Part shown: positions 26,544 to 34,779 of the stretch, one piece after another | How positions within the stretch are numbered: position 1 is the first letter of the stretch | Layout of the letters: every line of letters begins with the position of its first letter | From: an uncultured Acidimicrobiales bacterium | GTDB taxonomy: Bacteria > Actinomycetota > Acidimicrobiia > Acidimicrobiales > Bin134 | Assembly: GCA_951813555.1 (NCBI GenBank) | Contig: OX638344.1 | Coordinates: forward strand, 2,509,076 to 2,573,075 | Direction: 5' to 3' | DNA length: 64,000 nt | Notes under the pieces: generated by a model | Database searches by the model: none | Told to the model about the DNA's origin: nothing | What the model saw: only the letters and a program-made list of their open reading frames with translations | Program-made: the position numbers and the translations under genes

Positions 26544-26762
26544 ATGCAAGCTGCTATCGCGACGCTCATCGGAGTCTTGGGCACCGGGTTCGTCTCTGTG
26601 TTGATCCTGTTCATGCGGACGATGAACTCGACTATGAACTCCAGGTTCGACCGTCTCGAGTCGAAAGTTGACGGCCTGTCCGGCGAACTCCAATCCCATG
26701 GGGAGCGACTGGCCCGAATTGAGGCAAGGCTGGAAATCGACCCGCCAGCCGAAGCTGCCTGA
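26544..26762 (+). CDS. Small membrane-anchored coiled-coil protein
   Basis: This 72-residue protein has one N-terminal hydrophobic helix (AAIATLIGVLGTGFVSVLILFM) and a short heptad-like tail (RFDRLESKVDGLSGELQSHGERLARIEARLE). A purine-rich site (AGAGGAAAG) precedes the ATG. It is similar in plan to the repeat protein on the other side of the methyltransferase. Function is unknown. Confidence 0.7.
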   Translation: MQAAIATLIGVLGTGFVSVLILFMRTMNSTMNSRFDRLESKVDGLSGELQSHGERLARIEARLEIDPPAEAA

Positions 26763-26789
26763 GGGTCTCACCGAATAGGCCGAGGGGCC

Positions 26790-27746
26790 CTACAGCGAGA
26801 TTACTTGGCCGCCTTGGTGGGAGGTTTGCCAGCGGAGGGCTTTGCGCTCGGCGAAGCCGATTCCGCCGTTCATTATGAGCGCGATCAGGGCCAGGATGAA
26901 CACAATGGCGAAGGTGTCGCCGTAGGACAGCTGGTTGGCTGCGGTGATGAGGCGTTGGCCGAGGCCCCGGCGGGCGGAGAAGATCTCGCCGAACACCACC
27001 GCCAGAACCGAGATGACCGCCGACAGCCGCAGCGCGCCGAACACCGCCGGGGTGATGCCGGGCAGTGTGACCTTGGTGAACAACTGGCGCTGGGACGCGC
27101 CCATGGTGCGGGCCACCATTTCGAGGTCGGGATCGACTAGCGCCACCGCGGCCTGGGTGGGCACCTGCACGATGAAGAACACGATGATCACGGCCAGCAC
27201 GACCTTGGAGGTCTCGCCCACGCCGTACACGATCAGGATCAGCGGCAAGAAGGCGATCTTGGGCATGGCGTTGATGATGACGATGAAGGGCCCCACTGCT
27301 TTGGATGCTCTCCGGAAGCGCCCGAGAACTATGCCAACGAGGAGCCCAAGAATTGACCCGATGGCGAAGCCGAACAACGCCTCCTTCACCGTGACCCAAA
27401 GATCCTGCCAGAAGAGCTTCTCGTGGTAGATCTCGGTGAAATATTCCCAGGTCTCGCCAGGGCTGGCTCGGAACGTCTCGGGTACGTCGGGAAACGGTTG
27501 GATGCCGAAGACCGAGAACGCGTCCCAGCCGTTCCACACGACTTCGTAGTGCCACAGCGCCCAGATCCCGAACAGGATGGCGATCCGCAAGATCTGAACC
27601 GGGATGTCGAGGCGGCGCAAGCGGTACTTCCACATGGGCTCGTGAGGGATCAGCGCCTCCACCTCGTCTTGGCTGAGCGCGTCGGCCAATCTGATCTGGT
27701 CGGCCATGTCGGCTTCCCTGGGCTCGTCGACGTCAGACGATCTCAC
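26790..27746 (-). CDS. ABC transporter permease, NitT/TauT (SsuC-like) family
   Basis: This 318-residue inner-membrane permease has about six hydrophobic helices after a 70-residue cytoplasmic N-terminus. The EAA-type cytoplasmic loop is visible as ARTMGASQRQLFTKVTLPGITPAVFGALR. The GTG at 27746 has a good GGAGG site but overlaps the ATPase gene by 14 bases; an in-frame ATG at 27707 is an alternative. It belongs with the ATPase and binding-protein genes upstream. By family these transporters import sulfonates, taurine, nitrate or pyrimidine precursors; the sulfatase neighbours favour a sulfur-containing substrate. Confidence 0.92.
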   Translation of the reverse strand: MRSSDVDEPREADMADQIRLADALSQDEVEALIPHEPMWKYRLRRLDIPVQILRIAILFGIWALWHYEVVWNGWDAFSVFGIQPFPDVPETFRASPGETWEYFTEIYHEKLFWQDLWVTVKEALFGFAIGSILGLLVGIVLGRFRRASKAVGPFIVIINAMPKIAFLPLILIVYGVGETSKVVLAVIIVFFIVQVPTQAAVALVDPDLEMVARTMGASQRQLFTKVTLPGITPAVFGALRLSAVISVLAVVFGEIFSARRGLGQRLITAANQLSYGDTFAIVFILALIALIMNGGIGFAERKALRWQTSHQGGQVISL

Positions 27747-28509
27747 CGCGCAACTCCTCCCAGATCTTGTGCTCGGTCTCCCGGAAGACCGGGTCGAAGC
27801 GGAGCTCGTCGATCACCCGGGGTCGGGCCAGATCGACGATGGTGTCCGACTTGATGCGGCCGGGGCGGGCGGTCATGACCACCACCCGGTCGGCCAGCAG
27901 CACGGCCTCCTCTAGGTCGTGGGTCACGAATATGACCGTCTTGTGGGTCTCGTACCAAAGATCCAAAAACTCGGCCTGGACGGTGAGCCGGGTTTGGGCG
28001 TCGAGAGCGCCGAAGGGCTCGTCCATGAGCCACAAATCGGGGTCGATGGCCAGGGTGCGGGCGATGGCCACCCGCTGGCGCATGCCCTGGCTGAGCTGGG
28101 AGGGGAAAGAGTCGGCAAAGCCCTCCAGGCGGAGCTTGGCCAGCAACTCCATGGCCCGCTCACGCCTCTCGCTGCGGGGCACGCCCCGGAACTCAAGGCC
28201 GAGTTCGACGTTGCGGCGGGCGGTGCGCCACGGGCTCAGCCCCGAGCGGGCCAGCATGTAGCCGATGTCGTCGCTGGGGCCGTCGACCTCTTCGCCGTGG
28301 CGAATGACCGATCCCCGGGTGGCGTTGAGGATCCCGGCCAGCATGTTCAAGATGGTGGTCTTGCCGCACCCGCTCGGCCCGACCACGGCCACGAACTGGC
28401 CAGCCGGGATGGAGAGGTTGATGTCTTGGATGGCGAGAACCGGTTCGTCTTTGGGGTGATCGCCCCCGAAGATGAGGGTGACGTCCTTCAGTTCGACTGC
28501 TGGGCTCAC
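27733..28509 (-). CDS. ABC transporter ATPase, NitT/TauT (SsuB-like) family
   Basis: This 258-residue importer ATPase has Walker A GPSGCGKTT, the LSQGMRQR signature, Walker B LWLMDEPFGALD and the switch His in VTHDLEEAV. The Q-loop segment reads GYMLARSGLSPWR: where TauB and SsuB have Gln, Ala is found. The same LAR-type loop occurs in some actinobacterial relatives, so it need not mean inactivity. It lies between the binding protein (78 bases) and permease (14-base overlap). Confidence 0.93.
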   Translation of the reverse strand: MSPAVELKDVTLIFGGDHPKDEPVLAIQDINLSIPAGQFVAVVGPSGCGKTTILNMLAGILNATRGSVIRHGEEVDGPSDDIGYMLARSGLSPWRTARRNVELGLEFRGVPRSERRERAMELLAKLRLEGFADSFPSQLSQGMRQRVAIARTLAIDPDLWLMDEPFGALDAQTRLTVQAEFLDLWYETHKTVIFVTHDLEEAVLLADRVVVMTARPGRIKSDTIVDLARPRVIDELRFDPVFRETEHKIWEELRGEIV

Positions 28510-28587
28510 AACGCCACCATCTGGATACCTTAGCCAGCCCCTCCGATCGGACGACCTGAACAGCCGCCCGACCGGAAGAAGAGTTGG

Positions 28588-30750
28588 CTACGGGGAAACC
28601 GCGAACTCGCTGAAGTCTTGGGCCTCTTCGAGGATGCCTCGTCCAACCGCGTAGTCCACGTTGTTCTGGAGCCGGGCGGGCTGAAGGGCACCGTTGAGCG
28701 AGAAGATCCCGACGCTGTTGTCGAGGATGGCCTCGGCCAGCTCACCCTGCACGCCAAGGAAGTCATCCATTACCTCCAACACCTCAGCACGGTTGGCTGG
28801 ATTGCGTATCCAGTCCATGGTGTTGCGCATCGTCTGCGCGTAGATGGCCACTGTGTTGGGGTTGTTGTCGAAGAACTCGCGAGAGGTGGTGTTTACCAAC
28901 GACGGCCAGTTCAACTCGTTCGGTCCGTCCCCGCCCCGCAGGGCAAATGGGGCGTATGCGATTCCATCAACTACCGCCTGGCTCAGACCGGGCTCGAAGG
29001 TGATGGCCCAGTCCACCTCACCGGACGACAGCGCCGCCAGTGTGGTGCCCGACAGGCCGGTGGCGATGTAGGTGGCGCCATCGGGATCGAGTCCAGCGGA
29101 GTCAATGAGCTGGCGGGCGATCTGCTCAGCCGCCGCGCCTCGGGCTACCACGCCCACTCGGGTGCCCTCAAGCGCCTCCATGGTGCACTGCCAGTCGCCC
29201 TGCTCACAGTCGATCTGGCCGAAGTTGTTGCTGATCAGGATGTCGAAGAAGTGCTTGTCGGCCAACTGCTGGAACATCACAACGTCGAAGCCGGCGTTGC
29301 GGATCCCCAGCATGTTGTCGGGGGTGTTGATGACAAACTGGACCTCTCCGGCGATCAGCGCGGCGGCATTGGCGGGACCAGAGGGACACTGGATGAACTC
29401 GCCTTCCACCCCGCGCTCCCCCAAGAAGCCCTTGATTACCGAGATGTGGGCGACCATGCCGTTGAAGGAAGCGGCTGTGCATATCCCAACATTGGTCGCC
29501 TCCGGCACGAGGGCCTCCGGCAAGATCACGTCGATGCCGGGGCCTACTGCGAATTCACCGAATGCCTGGGCTTCGGAGAGGATGCCTCGGCCAACGGCGT
29601 AGTTGACGTTGTTGGTGATCCGCACAGGGTTGAGCTCTGCGGTGACGGTCATCGAGCCGATATTGCTGTCGAATATGTACTGGGCGACGTCGGGTTCGAG
29701 GCCCAGGTGGGCGTCCAGCTCCTCCAGGACCGCGTCCTGGTTGGCGGGATCGCGCAACCACGCCATGGATTCGAGGATCGCCGCCCGGTAATTCAAAACG
29801 GTATTGGGATTGGCATCCCAATAGGAGCGGGCGGTGATCATCACCGCGGACGGCCAGTCCAACTCGGTCGGACCATCGCCGCCCCGCAGCCGGAACGGTG
29901 CGTAGCCGATGTCATCGAGTTCGGCCCGACTCAAGCCGGGCTCAAACGTGATCGCCCAGTCCACCTCGTCGGAATCCAGCGCGGCCAGCGTCGTGCCGGC
30001 CAACCCGGTGGCGATGTAGGTGGTGTCGTCGGGGTCGAACCCGGCGGAGTCCAAGAGCTGGCGGGCGATCTGCTCGGCGGCGGCGCCTCGGGCCACCACG
30101 CCTACGCGGGTGCCGTCGAGCACAGCCATGACGCACTCCCAGTCACCCTGCGGACAGTCGATCTCGCCGAAGTTGTTGGACACCACGATGTCGAAGAAGT
30201 GGTTGTCGACGACCTGGGCGAACATCACCACGTCGAAATCGGCGTTGCGGATGCCCAGCATGTTGTCGGGGGTGTTCAGGGCGATATCAACCTGGCCGGA
30301 GACCAGCGATGCGGCCTGGGCCGGACCGGAGTGGCAGGCCACGAAGTCGATCTCGAATCCCCTGTTCTCGGCAAAGCCCTGATTGGCCATCACCTTGGCG
30401 TAGATCTGGGTGAACGACGGCGCATCGCACACCGTGACCACGGTGTCCTCGGGCGGGCCGATCTCCTCTATGACAACGGCGTCATCGGCCGGGCCATCGC
30501 CGGGCTCGTCCGCAGCTCCATCGTCGGAGCCGTCCGCCATGTCGTCGCCAGAATCATCTGAAGCTCCATCGTCGGAGCCGTCCGCCATGTCGTCGCCTGA
30601 ATCATCTGAAGCTCCATCGTCGGAGCCGTCCGCCGGGGCCGACGGGGTGTCGCTGGCGCCGGGGTCGTCATCGTCATTGCCACAGGCGGTGGCAACCAGC
30701 GAGAAAGCCAACAAGATGGCAAGAAGTGAAAAGAGCCAAGAACGTTTCAT
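28588..30750 (-). CDS. Double-domain substrate-binding lipoprotein (tandem NMT1/SsuA-like domains)
   Basis: This 720-residue secreted lipoprotein has a signal with lipobox (LVATAC, Cys23), an extremely acidic Asp/Ser/Gly linker (24-103) with three 16-residue repeats, and then two homologous periplasmic-binding domains, about 104-415 and 418-720. Both contain the same landmarks: NTPDNMLGIRNA, FDVVMF, GTRVGVVARGAAAEQIARQL, TYIATGL-GTTLAAL, VDWAITFEPGLS and NNV-YAVGRGIL. Family binding proteins are normally one such domain of about 300 residues, so this is an internal duplication and fusion. Conserved Cys pairs in each half may form disulfides. It serves the adjacent ATPase and permease. Confidence 0.9.
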   Translation of the reverse strand: MKRSWLFSLLAILLAFSLVATACGNDDDDPGASDTPSAPADGSDDGASDDSGDDMADGSDDGASDDSGDDMADGSDDGAADEPGDGPADDAVVIEEIGPPEDTVVTVCDAPSFTQIYAKVMANQGFAENRGFEIDFVACHSGPAQAASLVSGQVDIALNTPDNMLGIRNADFDVVMFAQVVDNHFFDIVVSNNFGEIDCPQGDWECVMAVLDGTRVGVVARGAAAEQIARQLLDSAGFDPDDTTYIATGLAGTTLAALDSDEVDWAITFEPGLSRAELDDIGYAPFRLRGGDGPTELDWPSAVMITARSYWDANPNTVLNYRAAILESMAWLRDPANQDAVLEELDAHLGLEPDVAQYIFDSNIGSMTVTAELNPVRITNNVNYAVGRGILSEAQAFGEFAVGPGIDVILPEALVPEATNVGICTAASFNGMVAHISVIKGFLGERGVEGEFIQCPSGPANAAALIAGEVQFVINTPDNMLGIRNAGFDVVMFQQLADKHFFDILISNNFGQIDCEQGDWQCTMEALEGTRVGVVARGAAAEQIARQLIDSAGLDPDGATYIATGLSGTTLAALSSGEVDWAITFEPGLSQAVVDGIAYAPFALRGGDGPNELNWPSLVNTTSREFFDNNPNTVAIYAQTMRNTMDWIRNPANRAEVLEVMDDFLGVQGELAEAILDNSVGIFSLNGALQPARLQNNVDYAVGRGILEEAQDFSEFAVSP
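30490..30633. repeat. Three 48-bp tandem repeats encoding an acidic linker
   Basis: Three 48-bp units encode ADGSDDGASDDSGDDM-type 16-mers in the lipoprotein linker. The first two are nearly identical and the third has diverged. They form an acidic, flexible spacer between the lipid anchor and the binding domains. Confidence 0.85.
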
Positions 30751-30792
30751 GTATCCCCCTCGGACACGCGCGGCTACGCAAAGTTCAGGCCG

Positions 30793-30807
30793 TTAGTTCA
30801 CCACTAA
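30793..30807. promoter_or_regulatory. Inverted repeat in the divergent binding-protein/sulfatase promoter region
   Basis: TTAGT and ACTAA half-sites are separated by five bases. It sits in the 108-base interval between the divergent lipoprotein (start 30750) and sulfatase (start 30859) genes, where a shared regulator could act on both. Confidence 0.35.
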
Positions 30808-30858
30808 ATGTTCGGAAGCGCAAGAAACTCGGGCAATGGCGCCGCTACGCTCCCGGCA

Positions 30859-32343
30859 ATGTCGGAAATGAAGCCTCCCAACATTCTGCTGCTGGTCTCT
30901 GATCAGGAGCGCCAGCGCGACTGGCTGCCGCCGGGAGTGCCGCTGCCGGCCCGCCAGCGCTTGTTGGAACAGTCGCTGGAGTTCCGCCGCCATTACACCC
31001 ACACCTCGCCTTGTTCGCCGTCTCGGGCCACGCTGTTCACGGGGCTGCACATGGACGAGCACGGGGTGACCGAGAACTCCAGCTATCCCAACAACACCCA
31101 GCTTTCCACCGACATCCCCACCCTGGGCACCCGGCTGCGAGAGGCCGGCTACCGCACCGCCTACAAGGGCAAATGGCACCTCGAAGCCTCAGCCGAGCCC
31201 GACATGGAGGCCTACGGCTTCTCGGATTGGACCGGCAACGACATGGCCTTTTGGGGGCTGCCGGGCAGCGGCACCGAGTTCGACGAGCCCATCGCGGCCG
31301 ATTCGGCCGCCTGGTTGCGAGACCAGCGGGATTCCACCCAGCCCTGGTTCTTGACGGTGGGGCTGGTGAACCCCCACGACATCATGTGGTTCCCACTCGA
31401 CCAGCCCTGGTTCTGGGAACAAGAGCCCGACTATGTGGCCCAGAGCCGGGAAAAGCTGAACCGGCGCAAGTGGGGTCGGGCCACCAATCTGCCGGCCTTC
31501 GACTATGAGATCGAGCGGTGGTGTACCGAGTTGCCCGAGAACTTCGACGACGACCTGCACACCAAGCCCGAGGTGCACCGCCGGTGGCTGCTGGAGATGG
31601 AGCGCAACAGCACCCCGGGGCCGATGGACCCCGGCGACCGCGACATCTGGCTGCGCCAGCTCGACTACTACGTGAAGCTCCACCAGCTCAGCGACCAGTG
31701 CCTGGCGGTGATCTTGGCCGCGCTGGACGACATCGACCAGTGGGACAACACCGTGGTGGTGTTCACCTCCGACCACGGCGACCAGTGCGGCTCGCACGGG
31801 CTGCGGTCCAAGGGGCCGTGGAACTACGAGGAGACCATGCGGATCCCGCTGTACCTGTCGGCACCGGGGCTTACCGCCGAAGGCACGGCCACCGAGTCGC
31901 TCACCAGCCACACCGATTTGGCGGCCACCATCTTGGAGTTGGCCGAGGTGGACGCCTCCGATCTGCCCGGCCAGAGCCTGAGCCCGCTGTTCGACGACCA
32001 GTCGGCGCAGATCCGCGATCACATCCTGTTCGCCCAGCGGTGGCCGTGGTACTTGGGGGTGGAGAAGGTGCGCTACGCGTCCTCAGGGGTGTTCGACGGC
32101 CGCCACAAGTACTGCCGCTACTACGGCATCGGCGGCGGGGTCAGCAACCTCGGGGTGTCTCTGGGCGACTCAATGCTGTTCGGGCCCGACGCCGACTTCG
32201 ACGACCACGACCACGAGTGGTACGACCACGACGACGACCCGCACGAGCTGGTGAACCTGGCCAACGACCGCAGTCGGCGAGGCGAGCTGCGGGAGCGGTT
32301 TGAGATGTTGAAGGAGCTGGAAGCGGCCGAATACCGGGCGTAG
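30859..32343 (+). CDS. Sulfatase (type I, formylglycine-dependent)
   Basis: This 494-residue alkaline-phosphatase-superfamily sulfatase has the metal-binding start NILLLVSDQE, the formylglycine motif CSPSR (Cys to be oxidised) within HTSPCSPSRATLFTGL, KGKWHL, and the second metal cluster in TSDHGDQCGSHGL. The C-terminus is acidic (FDDHDHEWYDHDDDPHELVNLA). There is no signal peptide, so it may act in the cytoplasm. I start at ATG 30859 (MSEMKPPN); upstream in-frame residues look non-coding. It is divergent from the transporter operon. An FGE activating enzyme is not in the window. Confidence 0.9.
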   Translation: MSEMKPPNILLLVSDQERQRDWLPPGVPLPARQRLLEQSLEFRRHYTHTSPCSPSRATLFTGLHMDEHGVTENSSYPNNTQLSTDIPTLGTRLREAGYRTAYKGKWHLEASAEPDMEAYGFSDWTGNDMAFWGLPGSGTEFDEPIAADSAAWLRDQRDSTQPWFLTVGLVNPHDIMWFPLDQPWFWEQEPDYVAQSREKLNRRKWGRATNLPAFDYEIERWCTELPENFDDDLHTKPEVHRRWLLEMERNSTPGPMDPGDRDIWLRQLDYYVKLHQLSDQCLAVILAALDDIDQWDNTVVVFTSDHGDQCGSHGLRSKGPWNYEETMRIPLYLSAPGLTAEGTATESLTSHTDLAATILELAEVDASDLPGQSLSPLFDDQSAQIRDHILFAQRWPWYLGVEKVRYASSGVFDGRHKYCRYYGIGGGVSNLGVSLGDSMLFGPDADFDDHDHEWYDHDDDPHELVNLANDRSRRGELRERFEMLKELEAAEYRA

Positions 32344-34668
32344 CTACTCCAGCGCCATGCCGAATTCGCGGAACTCTTCTAGGAGGACTTCGTCGGCGTC
32401 GGGGGCGGGGGGACCGGGGGTGTAGGTCACCTGGTGGAGGGTGCCGGTGTAGGGGAAGGTGCCGTGGCGCTGGTAGATGTCCCACGAGACCGGGGAGCGC
32501 CGGTTGATGCCGACGTCGATGCCCTGCCAGGGCAAAAAGCCGATCATCTGAGGGATGTCGGAGAGAGTGGATCCGCCCCGGCCGTGGGCGCCCACTGAGG
32601 CGTTCCAGATGCGCCCGCCGGGGGCTTGGACGTCGAGCACTATCTGCTGGCACTCCCCCGACAGGGCGACGGGATCGGCGGTCAGGTACCGACCAGAGCT
32701 GTTGACCACGAAACACAAGGCGTCGTTCTCGATGTAGAGCACATAGCCCGACGCCTGGCTGCCGTGGGCCACCAACACGCCCTGGTCGCCGAGGCGGTGG
32801 TGCAGGTCGACGGTCACGGTGAAGTTGCCGCCAGCGATGAGCCGGGACGACCGCAATCGCTCCACGGTGGGCGATCCGGGGAGAATCCGCAGTTCGCGGG
32901 TGAGCTTGGCGTGTTCGGGGGGCTTCAACGTGCGGAACAGCCCAGAGGCCTCGTCGAGCGGGAAAACCCGGTTGCGCCAGGCGGCCTCCTCCCAGGCCTG
33001 CACCAGCTCGTCCAGCTTCTCGGGCTCGGCGTCGGCCAGGTCGTTTCGCTCGTTGAAATCGTCAGCCAGGTTGAACAGCTCCCAGCGATCGGAGCTGAAC
33101 GGGGTGTGATGCTCGTGGAAAATGGCCGCCGACCAGCCGTCTAGATAGATACCCCGGTGGCCGATGCACTCGATGTACTGCTCGGTGTGATCGGAGGGGG
33201 CGCTGGGATCATCCAGGGTGGCGGCAAACGACACCCCGTCGGGAGCGTCGGAAGCCTGCCCGTGGCGCTCGGTGGGGACGTTGAGGCCGAGCAGGTCGGC
33301 CAGGGTGGGCATGAGATCGGTGATGTGGGTGTACTGGGGGCGCAGCTCTCCGCCGATCGCCTCGGTGCGGGCCGGCCACGACAGCACCATGGGCACCGAG
33401 TGGCCGCCCCGGTGAGCGGTGATCTTGTACAGCCGGAAGGGGGTATTGCAGGCCATGGCCCAGCCCCGGGGATAATGGGGCCAGGTGGTAGGACCGCCAA
33501 TGACGTCGGCCTCGAGGGCCTCAAGTTCGAACTCGCTCACCGGCGGTGAGGGCCTCGCCCCGGTGCCGCTGTGAGTGAAATACGAGGTGCTTCCCTGGGC
33601 CCGCCCCTCTCGGGACGCGCCGTTGTCGCTGGTGAAGACGAAGATGGTGTTGTCGAGCTGGCCGAGAGCCTCCAACTCGGCTCGGATACGGGCCACGCTC
33701 TTGTCGATGGACTCCACCATGGCGGCGTACACCTCCATATAGCGGGCCATGACCTGGCGCTCGTCCTCTGAGTAGCTGTCCCACGCCCGCACGTCCTCGT
33801 TGGGCTCGGGGTTGCGGGGCGGCAGTTGGGCGTCGGGCGGGACGATGCCCAACTCCTTCTGCCGGGCCAGGCGTTCCTCGCGTAGCTGGTCCCAGCCCTT
33901 GTCGTAGTTGCCCCGATGACGGGCGATGTCGTCGGCTTTGGCGTGCAGCGGGGCGTGGACCGCGCCGTGGGCGTAGTACAAGAAGAGCGGCTTGTCGGGG
34001 TCGGTGGTCTTTACGTCGCGGATCATGCGGCAGGCCCGGTCGGTGAGATCGTCGGTGAGGTAGTAGCCCTCGGGATACTCGTCTACGTGGACGGGGTTGT
34101 TGCCCTCATACAGCTGATGGGGGAAGTGGAAGTCGGTGAGGGCTTCCAAGAACCCGTAGTACTGGTCGAAGCCCCGCTGCAATGGCCACGAGTGCGTGTC
34201 GCCGGCCACCGAGAGGTCGGATTCCAAACACAGATGCCACTTGCCCACCGCCATGGTGGCGTAGCCGTTGTCCCGCAACATCTCGGCCAGCGTCGACTGG
34301 TTGTGGGGCAGCTCGCCGGCGTAGCCGGGAAAGCCGGGGTTGGCGTTGGCCACAAATCCCATGCCCGCGTGATGGGAGTTGAGCCCGGTCAACAGCGCGG
34401 CCCGGGTCGGCGAGCATAGCGGCGTGACGTGGAAGTTGGTGTATCGGACCCCGCTGGCGGCCAAGGCGTCAATAGCCGGAGTTGGTATCTCAGAGCCGTA
34501 ACAGCTCAGATCGGAGAAGCCCAGATCGTCGGCTAGCACGATCACGACGTTGGGTGCACCGGCCGGCGGAGCGGGCTTCGGCGGCCACCACGACTCTGAA
34601 GTGGCGATAATCCGGCCGATCTTCCCCCCGAACCCCGGATAATGCTCCTGCTGGCGCTGATCAGTCAT
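32344..34668 (-). CDS. Arylsulfatase (type I) with C-terminal beta-sandwich region
   Basis: This 774-residue arylsulfatase has NVVIVLADDLGFSD (metal site), LCSPTRAALLTGLNSHH with formylglycine Cys, MAVGKWHL and FTSDNGASREG. After about residue 580 a beta-rich region (GGNFTVTVDLHHRLGDQGVLVAHG, GYVLYIENDALCFVVN) resembles a jelly-roll/LamG-like module often seen in large arylsulfatases. The ATG at 34668 has a GGGGGA ribosome site. No signal peptide is visible. It is a close paralogue of the gene at 36100-38418, and its stop abuts the convergent sulfatase by one base. Confidence 0.93.
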   Translation of the reverse strand: MTDQRQQEHYPGFGGKIGRIIATSESWWPPKPAPPAGAPNVVIVLADDLGFSDLSCYGSEIPTPAIDALAASGVRYTNFHVTPLCSPTRAALLTGLNSHHAGMGFVANANPGFPGYAGELPHNQSTLAEMLRDNGYATMAVGKWHLCLESDLSVAGDTHSWPLQRGFDQYYGFLEALTDFHFPHQLYEGNNPVHVDEYPEGYYLTDDLTDRACRMIRDVKTTDPDKPLFLYYAHGAVHAPLHAKADDIARHRGNYDKGWDQLREERLARQKELGIVPPDAQLPPRNPEPNEDVRAWDSYSEDERQVMARYMEVYAAMVESIDKSVARIRAELEALGQLDNTIFVFTSDNGASREGRAQGSTSYFTHSGTGARPSPPVSEFELEALEADVIGGPTTWPHYPRGWAMACNTPFRLYKITAHRGGHSVPMVLSWPARTEAIGGELRPQYTHITDLMPTLADLLGLNVPTERHGQASDAPDGVSFAATLDDPSAPSDHTEQYIECIGHRGIYLDGWSAAIFHEHHTPFSSDRWELFNLADDFNERNDLADAEPEKLDELVQAWEEAAWRNRVFPLDEASGLFRTLKPPEHAKLTRELRILPGSPTVERLRSSRLIAGGNFTVTVDLHHRLGDQGVLVAHGSQASGYVLYIENDALCFVVNSSGRYLTADPVALSGECQQIVLDVQAPGGRIWNASVGAHGRGGSTLSDIPQMIGFLPWQGIDVGINRRSPVSWDIYQRHGTFPYTGTLHQVTYTPGPPAPDADEVLLEEFREFGMALE

Positions 34669-34779
34669 GTGTTCCCCCATGTGGCTGCCGCCGACACAAT
34701 ACGGCAACCATCGGTGCACCATCTCTTAGAGGTCTCTGACAGTTCAATGTGCGAGGTAGCTGCTGAGGTGGATTATTGG

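Noticed and set aside
28618..30561. 647-codon plus-strand open frame opposite the binding-protein gene
   Set aside because: It is a high-GC antisense shadow: its translation has no family motif and is rich in His/Gly/Val, while the minus strand has a lipobox and repeated binding-protein motifs.
34669..34779. Possible tRNA between the sulfatase and ATPase genes
   Set aside because: I could not build a cloverleaf with a T-loop consensus; the interval appears to be plain intergenic DNA.
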